From contig NZ_RJVK01000002.1 in the NCBI RefSeq assembly GCF_003752135.1, forward strand, positions 426,915 to 490,914: a DNA stretch of 64,000 nt, given 5' to 3'. The translations under genes were made by a program, and so were the position numbers. Origin of the DNA: Caminibacter pacificus. Its GTDB lineage: Bacteria; Campylobacterota; Campylobacteria; Campylobacterales; Nautiliaceae. Shown piece by piece: positions 35,813 through 43,732 of the stretch. Each line of letters starts with the position of its first letter. The first letter of the stretch is position 1. The notes beneath the pieces are model-generated. The model was not told the DNA's origin. It saw only the letters and a program-made list of their open reading frames with translations, and did not search any database.

Positions 35813-36780
35813 AAATTTTGATAATAGGAGGAGGCCCTGCGGGAGCCACCGCCGCAAGACTTTTGGCAAAAGAGTTTGACGTTACGCTTATTCAAGATAG
35901 AGTCTGGGATAAACCTTGCGGCGGCGGAGTTAAAAAATGGATTTTTGATGAATTTTCACTTGATAACTCACTCATTTTACATCTCCAAGATAGAGTTTTT
36001 ATGGTCTATAAAAACGAAAAAATAGAAATTCCTCTAAAAGGTGATAATTTAGCTATTGTAAGAAGGCTTGATTTTGACGCTTATTTAAGAAACGAAGCCC
36101 AAAAAGAAGGCGCAAAATTAATTTACGGAAAATTCAAAGGAATCGAAAACAAAAAAGCCGTTATCGAGATAAATAAAGAAAAAGTAATTTTTGAATACGA
36201 TATTTTAATAGGAGCCGACGGAGTTAATTCTAATCTCAGAAAAGCCCTAAACCTCCCGCCTATTCCAAAAACGATCACCCACTACGCAAGAACCGCCGAA
36301 TACAAAACGAAATACTGCGAGTTTTTTTTCGATAAAGAGCTTGGTGGAGAATATTACGCCTGGGCTTTTCCTCATGGGGATTTAACTCATATCGGAAGTG
36401 TTGATAAAAACAGCTTTGATAATTTATGCAAATATCTAAACGTAAAAGTAAAACCCAAAGGCTATTTCATCCCTACATGGCAAGAAGATATAATCATCCA
36501 AAAAGAAAACGTCTTTTTCGTAGGAGATGCGGCCGGGCAAGTAATGCCTTTAAGTTTTGAAGGTATCTATTATGCTATAAAATCGGCCGAAATTTTAGCA
36601 AACTGCATAAAAAACAACCTAAACTATCAAGAAGAATGGAATAAAAGATTTTTAAAAGACTTCAACCTTATGAAAAAACTTGAGAGCATTAATAAAACAT
36701 TTTTAAGAGGTTTGGTAGTAAGAGCTCATAAATTAGAATTTGTAAAAAACTTCAGCATTCATTTATGGCTGGGGAAGTGA
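35809..36780 (+). CDS. Geranylgeranyl-reductase-family FAD oxidoreductase
   Basis: 323 residues. GGGPAGATAA at residues 7-16 binds the FAD dinucleotide, and VGDAAGQVMPLSFEGIYYA is the second FAD motif with the family's PLSFEGI. Members reduce isoprenoid double bonds or carry out related reactions. Overlap with the ArnT-like gene suggests that the substrate may be a polyprenol carrier or lipid; that is inference. The 3' end overlaps the convergent phosphatase gene by 18 bases. Confidence 0.85.
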   Translation: MKILIIGGGPAGATAARLLAKEFDVTLIQDRVWDKPCGGGVKKWIFDEFSLDNSLILHLQDRVFMVYKNEKIEIPLKGDNLAIVRRLDFDAYLRNEAQKEGAKLIYGKFKGIENKKAVIEINKEKVIFEYDILIGADGVNSNLRKALNLPPIPKTITHYARTAEYKTKYCEFFFDKELGGEYYAWAFPHGDLTHIGSVDKNSFDNLCKYLNVKVKPKGYFIPTWQEDIIIQKENVFFVGDAAGQVMPLSFEGIYYAIKSAEILANCIKNNLNYQEEWNKRFLKDFNLMKKLESINKTFLRGLVVRAHKLEFVKNFSIHLWLGK

Positions 36781-37305
36781 TTTAAACTTCTCAAAACTCT
36801 CATCCATAGCTTTTGTAGGCCCGATACTCAAATGCCCGTATTTGATACTAAGCATCCTTGAAGCGTTTTTGTCACCCAAACTATAAAGATAAAGAGCGCT
36901 GACAAGCCCCGTTCTATCGGCTCCGGCTTTGCAATGAATCAAAATAGGCTTTTTTGAATTTTTCACTATTGAGATTAATTTTTTCATAGTTTCTATACTT
37001 TGAACTTTTTTATCGCTTATTTTAAAATTTATAAGCGTAATATTATGCTCTTTTGCAAATTTACTCTCATACTTATACCACTCCTTATTAGGTTTTGCGC
37101 CTCTAAGATTAAGTATCGTTTTGAAATGATATTTTTCATAATATTTCGGAAGATTAAAACTATAAAGCTGATGAGAACGATAAACTCCGGGTGCCACTTC
37201 ATAAAAGTTTCCGCTATATCTCAAAAATCCTAGCCACCAAACCACAAACACCAAAAAAGCATAAAAAAAAGCGATAAACCACTTAAATATTTTCAATTTT
37301 TTCAT
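36763..37305 (-). CDS. Membrane-anchored tyrosine/dual-specificity phosphatase
   Basis: 180 residues. One N-terminal helix (about 8-27) anchors a phosphatase domain with the P-loop HCKAGADRTG (Cys125, Arg131), of the DSP/PTP-like group found beside lipid and polysaccharide genes. It could act on a phosphotyrosine protein or on a lipid phosphate such as polyprenyl diphosphate; the latter fits the location better, as the topology would place the domain outside the cytoplasm. It runs against the surrounding plus-strand cluster. Confidence 0.85.
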   Translation of the reverse strand: MKKLKIFKWFIAFFYAFLVFVVWWLGFLRYSGNFYEVAPGVYRSHQLYSFNLPKYYEKYHFKTILNLRGAKPNKEWYKYESKFAKEHNITLINFKISDKKVQSIETMKKLISIVKNSKKPILIHCKAGADRTGLVSALYLYSLGDKNASRMLSIKYGHLSIGPTKAMDESFEKFKSLPQP

Positions 37306-37347
37306 CTCCTTTAATAAGTTGGTATAATTTTATCAAAAAGGCGTTAA

Positions 37348-38295
37348 ATGAAACTTTCGGTAGTTGTACCGCTTATGAATGAAGAAGACAACATAAAATA
37401 TTTAATCGAAGAGGTAGACAAAGCCCTAAAAGATTTCGATTACGAACTCATTTTGGTAGATGACGGAAGTACCGACAATACCGTAGAAGAGATAAAAAAA
37501 CATATGAACGACAAAACCAAACTCGTTATTTTAAACAGAAATTACGGGCAAACTTCCGCAATGGCGGCCGGAATAGAAGTAGCAAGCGGTGATATTATCG
37601 TAACGATTGACGGAGACTTGCAAAACGACCCGAGCGACATACCTATGATGATAGAAAAACTAAACGAAGGTTATGACGTAGTTGCGGGAATAAGAGCAAA
37701 AAGAAAAGACGAACCTTTTAGAAAATTCTTAAGCAAAATAGCAAATAAAATAATCAGAAAAGTTACGGGAGTGCATATTACGGATTACGGATGTACTCTA
37801 AAAGTTTTCAAAAAAGACGTAGCTAAAAACTTACAACTTTACGGCGAACTTCACAGATTCATACCGATTCTTGCCGAAATGTACGGAGCTAAAATCACAG
37901 AAGTTCCGGTAAAACATCACGAAAGAAAGTTTGGAAAAAGCAAATACGGATTTAACAGAACGTTTAAAGTTATAAGCGATTTGATGTATCTCGTATTTAT
38001 GCAAAGATTCGGTCAAAAACCTATGCATTTCTTCGGAACTGTCGGATTTATTATGTTTAGTTTGGGAGTTTTGATAGATTTTTATCTTTTGATTTTAAAA
38101 CTTTTCGGCCAAAGCATAGGCGGAAGACCTCTTTTGACACTTGGAACGATGCTAATATTAGGCGGTATTCAATTGATTACAACAGGATTTTTGGCTGAAA
38201 TTATGATAAGAACTTATTATGAAAGCCAAGGCAAAAAACCTTACGTAATAAAAGAAATCGTAACAAAAGATTCTCAAATGAGGGTGGAGAGCTAA
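37348..38295 (+). CDS. Polyprenyl-phosphate glycosyltransferase (GT2, ArnC/GtrB/DPM1-like)
   Basis: 315 residues: a GT-A domain with DDGSTDN and DGDLQNDP (metal-binding acids), then GCTLKVFKKD, HRFIP and KYGFNRT, all typical of enzymes that move a sugar or sugar-phosphate from UDP- or GDP-sugar to polyprenyl phosphate, then two C-terminal membrane helices. It is the likely donor synthase for the ArnT-like transferase about 1.5 kb upstream. Promoter region is the 42-base gap after the divergent phosphatase. Confidence 0.9.
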   Translation: MKLSVVVPLMNEEDNIKYLIEEVDKALKDFDYELILVDDGSTDNTVEEIKKHMNDKTKLVILNRNYGQTSAMAAGIEVASGDIIVTIDGDLQNDPSDIPMMIEKLNEGYDVVAGIRAKRKDEPFRKFLSKIANKIIRKVTGVHITDYGCTLKVFKKDVAKNLQLYGELHRFIPILAEMYGAKITEVPVKHHERKFGKSKYGFNRTFKVISDLMYLVFMQRFGQKPMHFFGTVGFIMFSLGVLIDFYLLILKLFGQSIGGRPLLTLGTMLILGGIQLITTGFLAEIMIRTYYESQGKKPYVIKEIVTKDSQMRVES

Positions 38296-38298
38296 ATT

Positions 38299-39132
38299 TT
38301 GAAAAAACTTAAACCCTTCATAAAAGCGGCTTTTATTCTTATCGCGTTTATTATTATTTTTCAAAAAATAAATATTCAAGAGCTAAAAAACATCAAAATC
38401 ACCTCTCCTTTTTATCTTTTTTTGGCGTTTTTATCTTTTAATCTCTCTCAAATAATCTCGGCTCTCAGAGTCCATACATACCTAAAAAACATCAAAGTAA
38501 CTCCCACTTTTAAAAAACAATTAATGCTCTATTACGTCGGTATGTTTTATAACACGCTGCTTCCCGGAGGCATAGGCGGAGATGCATATAAAGCGTATAA
38601 ATTCGAAAAATCCTACTCTCAAGGATATAAAAAAATAATCAAAGCACTCTTAATCGATAGAATCTCAGGACTTTTTGCGATTTTCATACTCATTTCAGCG
38701 CTTATTTTTTTATCAAGTTTTAAACAATTCGTTATTTTTTCAGCAATTTTATTGATTGTTTCGCCTTTTATTTTGTACTTTTTGCATAAATATTTTTTTG
38801 TAGAATTTACAAAAAGCTTTTTGAAAAATCTCTTTTTATCTATTGTCATACAATCCCTCCAAGCTTTGGCATTTTTATTCATACTTTTCGCGCTAAACAT
38901 CCACTCTCACCTTATCGATTTTATCGTTTTGTTTTTTATCTCTTCAATTATAAGCGTTATTCCGATATCTGTCGGAGGTGTAGGACTTAGAGAGCTTACG
39001 TTTTTATACGGGCTTGATATGCTTCATCTAAACGCGACAATCGGAGTGGTCTCTGCGTTTTTATTTTTCGTAATAAGCGTAATATCTTCGGCAATTGGCG
39101 CGCTTTTTATAAAAGGAGTCAAAAATGTTTAA
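38299..39132 (+). CDS. LPG_synthase_TM (UPF0104/AglD-like) membrane protein
   Basis: 277 residues, about seven helices. Family motifs are the YYVGMFYNTLLPGGIGGDAYKA-type loop (NTLLPGGIGGD) and PISVGGVGLRE near the C-terminus. Members move or modify lipids in the membrane. The start is a TTG at 38299, 9 bases after GGTGGAGAG; no ATG is available near. It is 3 bases after the GT2 stop and overlaps the next gene by 8 bases. Confidence 0.85.
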   Translation: MKKLKPFIKAAFILIAFIIIFQKINIQELKNIKITSPFYLFLAFLSFNLSQIISALRVHTYLKNIKVTPTFKKQLMLYYVGMFYNTLLPGGIGGDAYKAYKFEKSYSQGYKKIIKALLIDRISGLFAIFILISALIFLSSFKQFVIFSAILLIVSPFILYFLHKYFFVEFTKSFLKNLFLSIVIQSLQALAFLFILFALNIHSHLIDFIVLFFISSIISVIPISVGGVGLRELTFLYGLDMLHLNATIGVVSAFLFFVISVISSAIGALFIKGVKNV

Positions 39133-39940
39133 TACCCCGATTTTTCAGTTTAAAAACGTAAAAGTAAAGCTCGAATACAAAAACCCGGCAGGCTCGATAA
39201 AAGACAGACCGGCAATTTTTATGTGTAAAGAAGCATTTTTTAAAGGTTACGATGAAATAGTCGAAGCAACAAGTGGAAATACGGGAATCGCTCTTGCCTT
39301 TTATGCAAAAAAATTCAAACTAAAAGCCTCTATTTTTATGCCTGAGAGCTACTCAAAAGAGAGACAAAAACTTCTAAAAGCATACGGAGCTAATCTAATT
39401 TTGACAAAAGGAGATATGAAAGACGCAATCATTCAAGCCGAAAATTACGCACAACAAAAAAACGCCTACCTTGCAAATCAGTTCCAAAACCCTCTAAACC
39501 CGGCTTCTCAAGAAATCACCGCTCTTGAAATCATCAACCAAACGTCACTTCCGAAACATTTCGTATGTGCGGTAGGAAGTGGCGGCAGTCTTAGCGGAAT
39601 AGCCAAAATTTTAAAACCTTTGGGAGTTAAAATAGTTGCGGTAGAATCAAAAAATTCACCCGTAATATACAACAAACTAAAAAATAAAAACCTTCCCGTT
39701 AAACCTCACAAAATTCAAGGTATAGGTGCAGGATTTATTCCTAAAACGCTTGATTTAAGTTTAATTGACGACGTATTTTTAGTAGATGACGACGAAGCTA
39801 TAGATTTTATGAAAAAACTTCCTAATTTCGGTATAACCGGAGGTATCTCAACTGCTGCGAATATTTTAGCGGCTTTAAATTTTGAAGATTCTTTAACTCT
39901 TGCACCTGACGGGATTGAGAAGTATTTGAGTATTTTGTAG
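39125..39940 (+). CDS. Cysteine synthase family PLP enzyme, short form
   Basis: 271 residues, fold-type II PLP enzyme. The Schiff-base Lys26 is in NPAGSIKDRPA, the phosphate loop SGNTG at 50-54, and GSGGSLSGIA binds the PLP phosphate. Known CysK/CysM enzymes have about 300 residues, with the PLP lysine near residue 42; here about 15 N-terminal residues are absent, and the C-terminus is short. It may make cysteine from O-acetylserine or another sulfur or amino donor product. It overlaps the upstream membrane gene. Confidence 0.85.
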   Translation: MFNTPIFQFKNVKVKLEYKNPAGSIKDRPAIFMCKEAFFKGYDEIVEATSGNTGIALAFYAKKFKLKASIFMPESYSKERQKLLKAYGANLILTKGDMKDAIIQAENYAQQKNAYLANQFQNPLNPASQEITALEIINQTSLPKHFVCAVGSGGSLSGIAKILKPLGVKIVAVESKNSPVIYNKLKNKNLPVKPHKIQGIGAGFIPKTLDLSLIDDVFLVDDDEAIDFMKKLPNFGITGGISTAANILAALNFEDSLTLAPDGIEKYLSIL

Positions 39941-40017
39941 TGGAGCCGGCGAAGGGACTCGAACCCCCGACCTGCTGATTACAAATCAGCTGCTCTAGCC
40001 AACTGAGCTACGCCGGC
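39941..40017 (-). tRNA. tRNA-Thr (anticodon TGT)
   Basis: On the minus strand GCCGGCG opens the acceptor stem, GCTCAGTTGGCTAGAGC forms the D arm, the anticodon stem CTGA/TCAG encloses TTTGTAA (TGT reads ACA), and GTTCGAGTC gives the T loop. CCA is encoded (39941-39943). T stem contains two G-U pairs. Confidence 0.95.
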
Positions 40018-40304
40018 AAGCGCTGGAATTTTATCAAAAGAGTTTTTCTTTTTCAAGATTTTTTATAAAAAATTTAACAAAACTTTTTCAGATATTTTTT
40101 ATCTTATTTACTCTCCGTTAACTTTTATCTTTTATAATTATTTTGAACCAACCCCCTTTTTCATCCTTTCTCCCTTTTTTCATTTTCATAAATCTAAAAA
40201 GTTCCTTAAATATAAAAACACAAAAAATAACTCATAATCAAACAATAAATTTTATGTGATTGTTTACCAAGAAGGTGTCAGAGAGTATTTACTGAGGCTT
40301 TAAA
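40018..40304. other. Intergenic region between tRNA-Thr and tRNA-Asn
   Basis: A non-coding, AT-rich stretch of 287 bases. A C/T-rich, G-poor segment lies at about 40145-40195 and a 12-base sequence AGGTGTCAGAGA at 40273-40284 that recurs in inverted sense after acnB. No ORF and no clear terminator. It should hold the tRNA-Thr promoter near its left end. Confidence 0.6.
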
Positions 40305-40380
40305 TGGCTCCGGCGAGAGGACTCGAACCTCTGACCCGACGGTTAACAGCCGTCTGCTCTACCGACTGAGCTACGCCGGA
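40305..40380 (-). tRNA. tRNA-Asn (anticodon GTT)
   Basis: On the minus strand TCCGGCG starts the acceptor stem, GCTCAGTCGGTAGAGC the D arm, anticodon loop CTGTTAA (GTT reads AAC/AAU) between GACGG and CCGTC, and GGTTCGAGTCC the T arm. CCA is encoded (40305-40307). 76 bases. Confidence 0.96.
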
Positions 40381-40423
40381 ATGTGAATAGAATTATACCA
40401 AAAAATTTTTCCTATGCAAGTAT

Positions 40424-41101
40424 TTAGTCCTCAATTTTTAATAAATCTACAAAAATAACCGCTCTACCGATATCTTGCAAATATACTCCTGCCTTAAAAT
40501 AACTCAAATTTTGCCAATAACTCACATCAAAATTATCTATTTTTTTAATTCCGTTTACTTCAATACTTAAAAATCCGCTCTTCACACTCATATTGACATC
40601 AAAAAAATCACTACTCAATGCTCCCAAATCATACCCCGTAGCATCTCCGTTTTCATCGCGAACAAATGCCCAAATATGATTTTTTTCATTCTTATAATCA
40701 TCATACCAAACCACTCTTACAAGAGGCAAGGAATTATCATGTATTTGCATAAAAGTAAACTCTCTTTTGTTAAATTTAATAATTTTTAGTCTCATATAAA
40801 GATATCTACTTTTATCATCACTTACATTCCATTCGTTATAAAATCTAAGCTCGCTTCTTTTAGAATCCAAACTATCTTCGGAAATATCAAATGTCATATA
40901 TCTGTTTTCCGACAAATAAAAATAGTCATTAGCAAAATTTTTATCAAGAACATAATTATATTCTGAACTCGGAGCTTGAAGTTTGGCCTTTTGTGATAAA
41001 AAACTAAATTTTTCCAAAATCAAAGGAGAAGTTTTGCTTTCGGTCTCTGACCCTCCACAACCCAAAATAAAAAGAAAAAGAAAAAAATAAAAAAATCTCA
41101 T
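40424..41101 (-). CDS. PL7-family alginate-lyase-like lipoprotein
   Basis: 225 residues. Signal peptide with lipobox ending at Cys15 (LFILGC), so a membrane-anchored lipoprotein. The three signature motifs of polysaccharide lyase family 7 are all present in order: RSELR (82-86), QIH (119-121) and YFKAGVYLQ (201-209), which supply the catalytic Arg, Gln, His and Tyr. PL7 enzymes cleave alginate or related polyuronates by beta-elimination. Its start overlaps the argJ stop by 4 bases (ATGA). Substrate in this organism is unknown. Confidence 0.8.
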   Translation of the reverse strand: MRFFYFFLFLFILGCGGSETESKTSPLILEKFSFLSQKAKLQAPSSEYNYVLDKNFANDYFYLSENRYMTFDISEDSLDSKRSELRFYNEWNVSDDKSRYLYMRLKIIKFNKREFTFMQIHDNSLPLVRVVWYDDYKNEKNHIWAFVRDENGDATGYDLGALSSDFFDVNMSVKSGFLSIEVNGIKKIDNFDVSYWQNLSYFKAGVYLQDIGRAVIFVDLLKIED

Positions 41102-42276
41102 GTTCTGTATTCCGCGTTGATTTTTACATAATCATAGCTCAAATCACATCCGTATCCCGTAAATGCTCCCTCCCCGATTCCAAGGTCAACGTATATTTTG
41201 AATTCTCTTCTTTTCATAATTTCATGAGCTTTTCTTTCGGTTTCTTCATCGAAGATTATATTTCCTCTATCGTACACTACGATATTTTCAAAAGCGATTT
41301 TTAATCTTTTTTCATCGCACTCGACATTACTTGCACCCACAGTCGAAGCTATTCTTCCCCAATTAGGATCTTCTCCGAAAAGCGCAGTTTTTACAAGAAG
41401 TGAAGTCGTAAGGTTTTTAGCAACGATTTTGGCTTCTTCTTTTGATTTTGCTCCCGTAACTACAAACGCAACCGCTTTTGTCGCTCCCTCTCCGTCTTTT
41501 ACGATATCAAGAGCCAATTTTTGCATTACTTGTTTTAGCGCTTCTTTAAACGCTTCTCTTTCATATCCGCCGTCTCTTGTAGTCATCAAAAACACGCTGT
41601 CGTTTGTCGAAGTATCACCATCAACGCTTATAGCGTTAAAAGTTACTTCATTTACTTCTTTTAAAATCTCTTGCATTTCATTTTGAGGAATATTCGCATC
41701 TGTAGTTATAAAACAAAGCATTGTAGCCATAGCGGGATTTATCATCCCCGCACCCTTTGCTACACCGCCGATTCTGAACTTCCCGAAATCCCCCTCAACC
41801 TCAAAAGCTATCTCTTTTTCAAAACTATCCGTAGTCATAATCGCTTTTGCAAATTTGTTTGAATTTTTTTCGTTAAAATCGAATTTTTCGATTCCTTTTT
41901 TTATTTTCTCTTTATCAAGTCTAACTCCGATAACTCCGGTAGAACTCATTATAGGGTTTTTAATCGAAATTTTTTGAGATAAAAATTCAAGTATCTCTTC
42001 GATATCTTTTATTCCCTCATCTCCTGTCATAGCGTTTGCGTTTTTTGAATTGGCAAGTATGAAATTCGTAGTTTTAATGCCTCTATTTAATACGTATTTT
42101 ATAGGAGCCGCTTGGAATTTATTCGTCGTAAAAAGATACGCCACATCAAGCTCTTTATCGCTTCTTATAAATCCCAAATCATATCCGTCTTGTTTAAATC
42201 CGGCATTTACTCCGCTCGCGTATATTCCATCAACAGCGCAAACTCCTCCGTCAATCGGCGTTATTCTAAACTTCAT
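41098..42276 (-). CDS. argJ: Bifunctional ornithine/glutamate N-acetyltransferase
   Basis: 392 residues. The self-cleavage site that makes alpha and beta chains lies at Ala184-Thr185 in NPAMATML, with Thr185 as nucleophile. ANSKNANAMTG and VSFN-like blocks also match. It recycles acetyl groups in arginine synthesis. Length is normal. No other arg genes adjoin it. Confidence 0.97.
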   Translation of the reverse strand: MKFRITPIDGGVCAVDGIYASGVNAGFKQDGYDLGFIRSDKELDVAYLFTTNKFQAAPIKYVLNRGIKTTNFILANSKNANAMTGDEGIKDIEEILEFLSQKISIKNPIMSSTGVIGVRLDKEKIKKGIEKFDFNEKNSNKFAKAIMTTDSFEKEIAFEVEGDFGKFRIGGVAKGAGMINPAMATMLCFITTDANIPQNEMQEILKEVNEVTFNAISVDGDTSTNDSVFLMTTRDGGYEREAFKEALKQVMQKLALDIVKDGEGATKAVAFVVTGAKSKEEAKIVAKNLTTSLLVKTALFGEDPNWGRIASTVGASNVECDEKRLKIAFENIVVYDRGNIIFDEETERKAHEIMKRREFKIYVDLGIGEGAFTGYGCDLSYDYVKINAEYRT

Positions 42277-42287
42277 CTCACTTCCTT

Positions 42288-43433
42288 TTAAATAAAATCG
42301 AGTTCTTTTGGTTTTTTAGTGCTTCTTATAATTTTTCTGGCTTTTTTCATATCTTTTGCAGTACCGATAACAAGCAAAACGTCTCCGGGTTTAATTACGT
42401 CATCACCTTTTGGGATAGGTATGAATTTGCCGCCCTCTTCTTTAATACCAACAACAGTTACGTTAAAAAGCTCTCTTAAATGAGCCTCTTTTAACTTCTT
42501 ATAAGCAATCCACGACTTTTTACTAACCGTAATCTCTTCTAAATCAAGAGGCGTATCAAGAGAATATACGAACTCTTCCAAAATATTCTTAACATCCGGG
42601 TCAACCGTTACGGCCGTCATACGTTTTGCAATAAGTTTTGTAGGTGAGAGAACTTCGTTTGCTCCGAGTCTTTTTAATTTTTCGATATCCTCATCGCTTT
42701 GAGCTACCGATAAAATATAATAAGGATGTCTTTTGATATCTTTTTCGTAAAGTCTTACACTACTCACAACGGCAATATTATCAGGGGTATTGTTTGATAG
42801 GGTGATTACGCCTTTTGCACTGCTTAAATGCGCTTTTTTAAGTGAAAGAGTCGTATGAGGGTCACCTTTTACGAAATAAGGATATTTATATTTTTTCGCA
42901 ATCTCTTCCATATCGTCTCTATTGTCTATTACTACAAACGGAATATGAGCCGCTCTAAGCTCTTTTGTTACGTCGATAGTGTATTCGTTGTGATAACAAA
43001 TAACCATATGACTTTTTAATCTCGCTATTTTATAAAGCATTCTTTTCTCCTTCAAAAGCGCAATCAAACGCCCCTTATTAATAACATCAACCAATACCCC
43101 TACCGCATAAGAAAAAACTGCGAATCCGGCAATAATCAAAAATATAGTAAACAATCTTCCAAGAGGAGATATCGGAGCTATCTCACCAAATCCTACGGTT
43201 GTAAAAGTAATACCCGTTTGATAAATGGCATCAAGCAAAGAAAAATGATCAATCCATATATATCCGAGCGTACCGAAAAGTTCAATTAAAATAGTTAAAA
43301 TTATAGGTGTTCTGAAAGGTTTGAGTTCCGACCAAATTTCAGGTGATAAATCGACTTCGGGTTTTGAGGATTTTTCCCAGTGTAGTAAATCGGCTAATTT
43401 TTCAAAGAATTTTTGAAGTTTGTTTTTTTTCAT
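42288..43433 (-). CDS. Potassium channel with RCK (TrkA) domain
   Basis: 381 residues: two membrane helices around the selectivity filter TVGFG (79-83), then a TrkA-N/RCK domain and a TrkA-C domain with the KPGDVLLV motif near the end. It resembles the HpKchA/MthK group. The nucleotide-binding glycine motif of RCK domains is not present (VICYHNEYTIDVT where GxGxxG is expected), so gating is unlikely to use NAD(H) in the classical way. It lies 25 bases after rpmB. Confidence 0.92.
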   Translation of the reverse strand: MKKNKLQKFFEKLADLLHWEKSSKPEVDLSPEIWSELKPFRTPIILTILIELFGTLGYIWIDHFSLLDAIYQTGITFTTVGFGEIAPISPLGRLFTIFLIIAGFAVFSYAVGVLVDVINKGRLIALLKEKRMLYKIARLKSHMVICYHNEYTIDVTKELRAAHIPFVVIDNRDDMEEIAKKYKYPYFVKGDPHTTLSLKKAHLSSAKGVITLSNNTPDNIAVVSSVRLYEKDIKRHPYYILSVAQSDEDIEKLKRLGANEVLSPTKLIAKRMTAVTVDPDVKNILEEFVYSLDTPLDLEEITVSKKSWIAYKKLKEAHLRELFNVTVVGIKEEGGKFIPIPKGDDVIKPGDVLLVIGTAKDMKKARKIIRSTKKPKELDFI

Positions 43434-43458
43434 ATAAACCCCGAAAAAAAGGGGGAGC

Positions 43459-43644
43459 TTATACAGATTTTTTCAAGCTTTTTAGACAGCTTGTACAGAT
43501 TTTGATTCTTCTTCTTACCCCGTTAATTTCAATTCTTACTTGTTGAATGTTAGGGTTGAATTTATGTCTTGTTTTTCTGTTTGAGTGGCTCACTCTGTTA
43601 CCAAATTGAGGACCTTTACCACAGATTTCACATTTTCTTGCCAT
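43459..43644 (-). CDS. rpmB: Ribosomal protein bL28
   Basis: 61 residues with MARKCEICGKGPQFGN and the C-terminal CTSCLKSL, i.e. four cysteines for zinc (C+ form). The second of two adjacent ATG codons (43644) gives the usual MARKC start. Large-subunit protein. It heads a likely unit with the channel gene. Confidence 0.97.
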   Translation of the reverse strand: MARKCEICGKGPQFGNRVSHSNRKTRHKFNPNIQQVRIEINGVRRRIKICTSCLKSLKKSV

Positions 43645-43732
43645 CATAATGTCCTTTACAATTTTTTGAGTTTGAAATTATATCAAATTTTTTCACAATT
43701 CACTTGATTGTTTTTTCCTTAAAACAAGGAAA

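Noticed and set aside
40240..40272. TGTGATTG-containing stretch resembling the CRISPR repeat end
   Set aside because: Only about 8 consecutive bases are shared, within chance expectation for AT-rich DNA.
43714..43731. TTTCCTT/AAGGAAA hairpin after rpmB
   Set aside because: On the transcribed strand it is upstream of dapD's end with an A-rich, not T-rich, tail, so it does not qualify as an intrinsic terminator.
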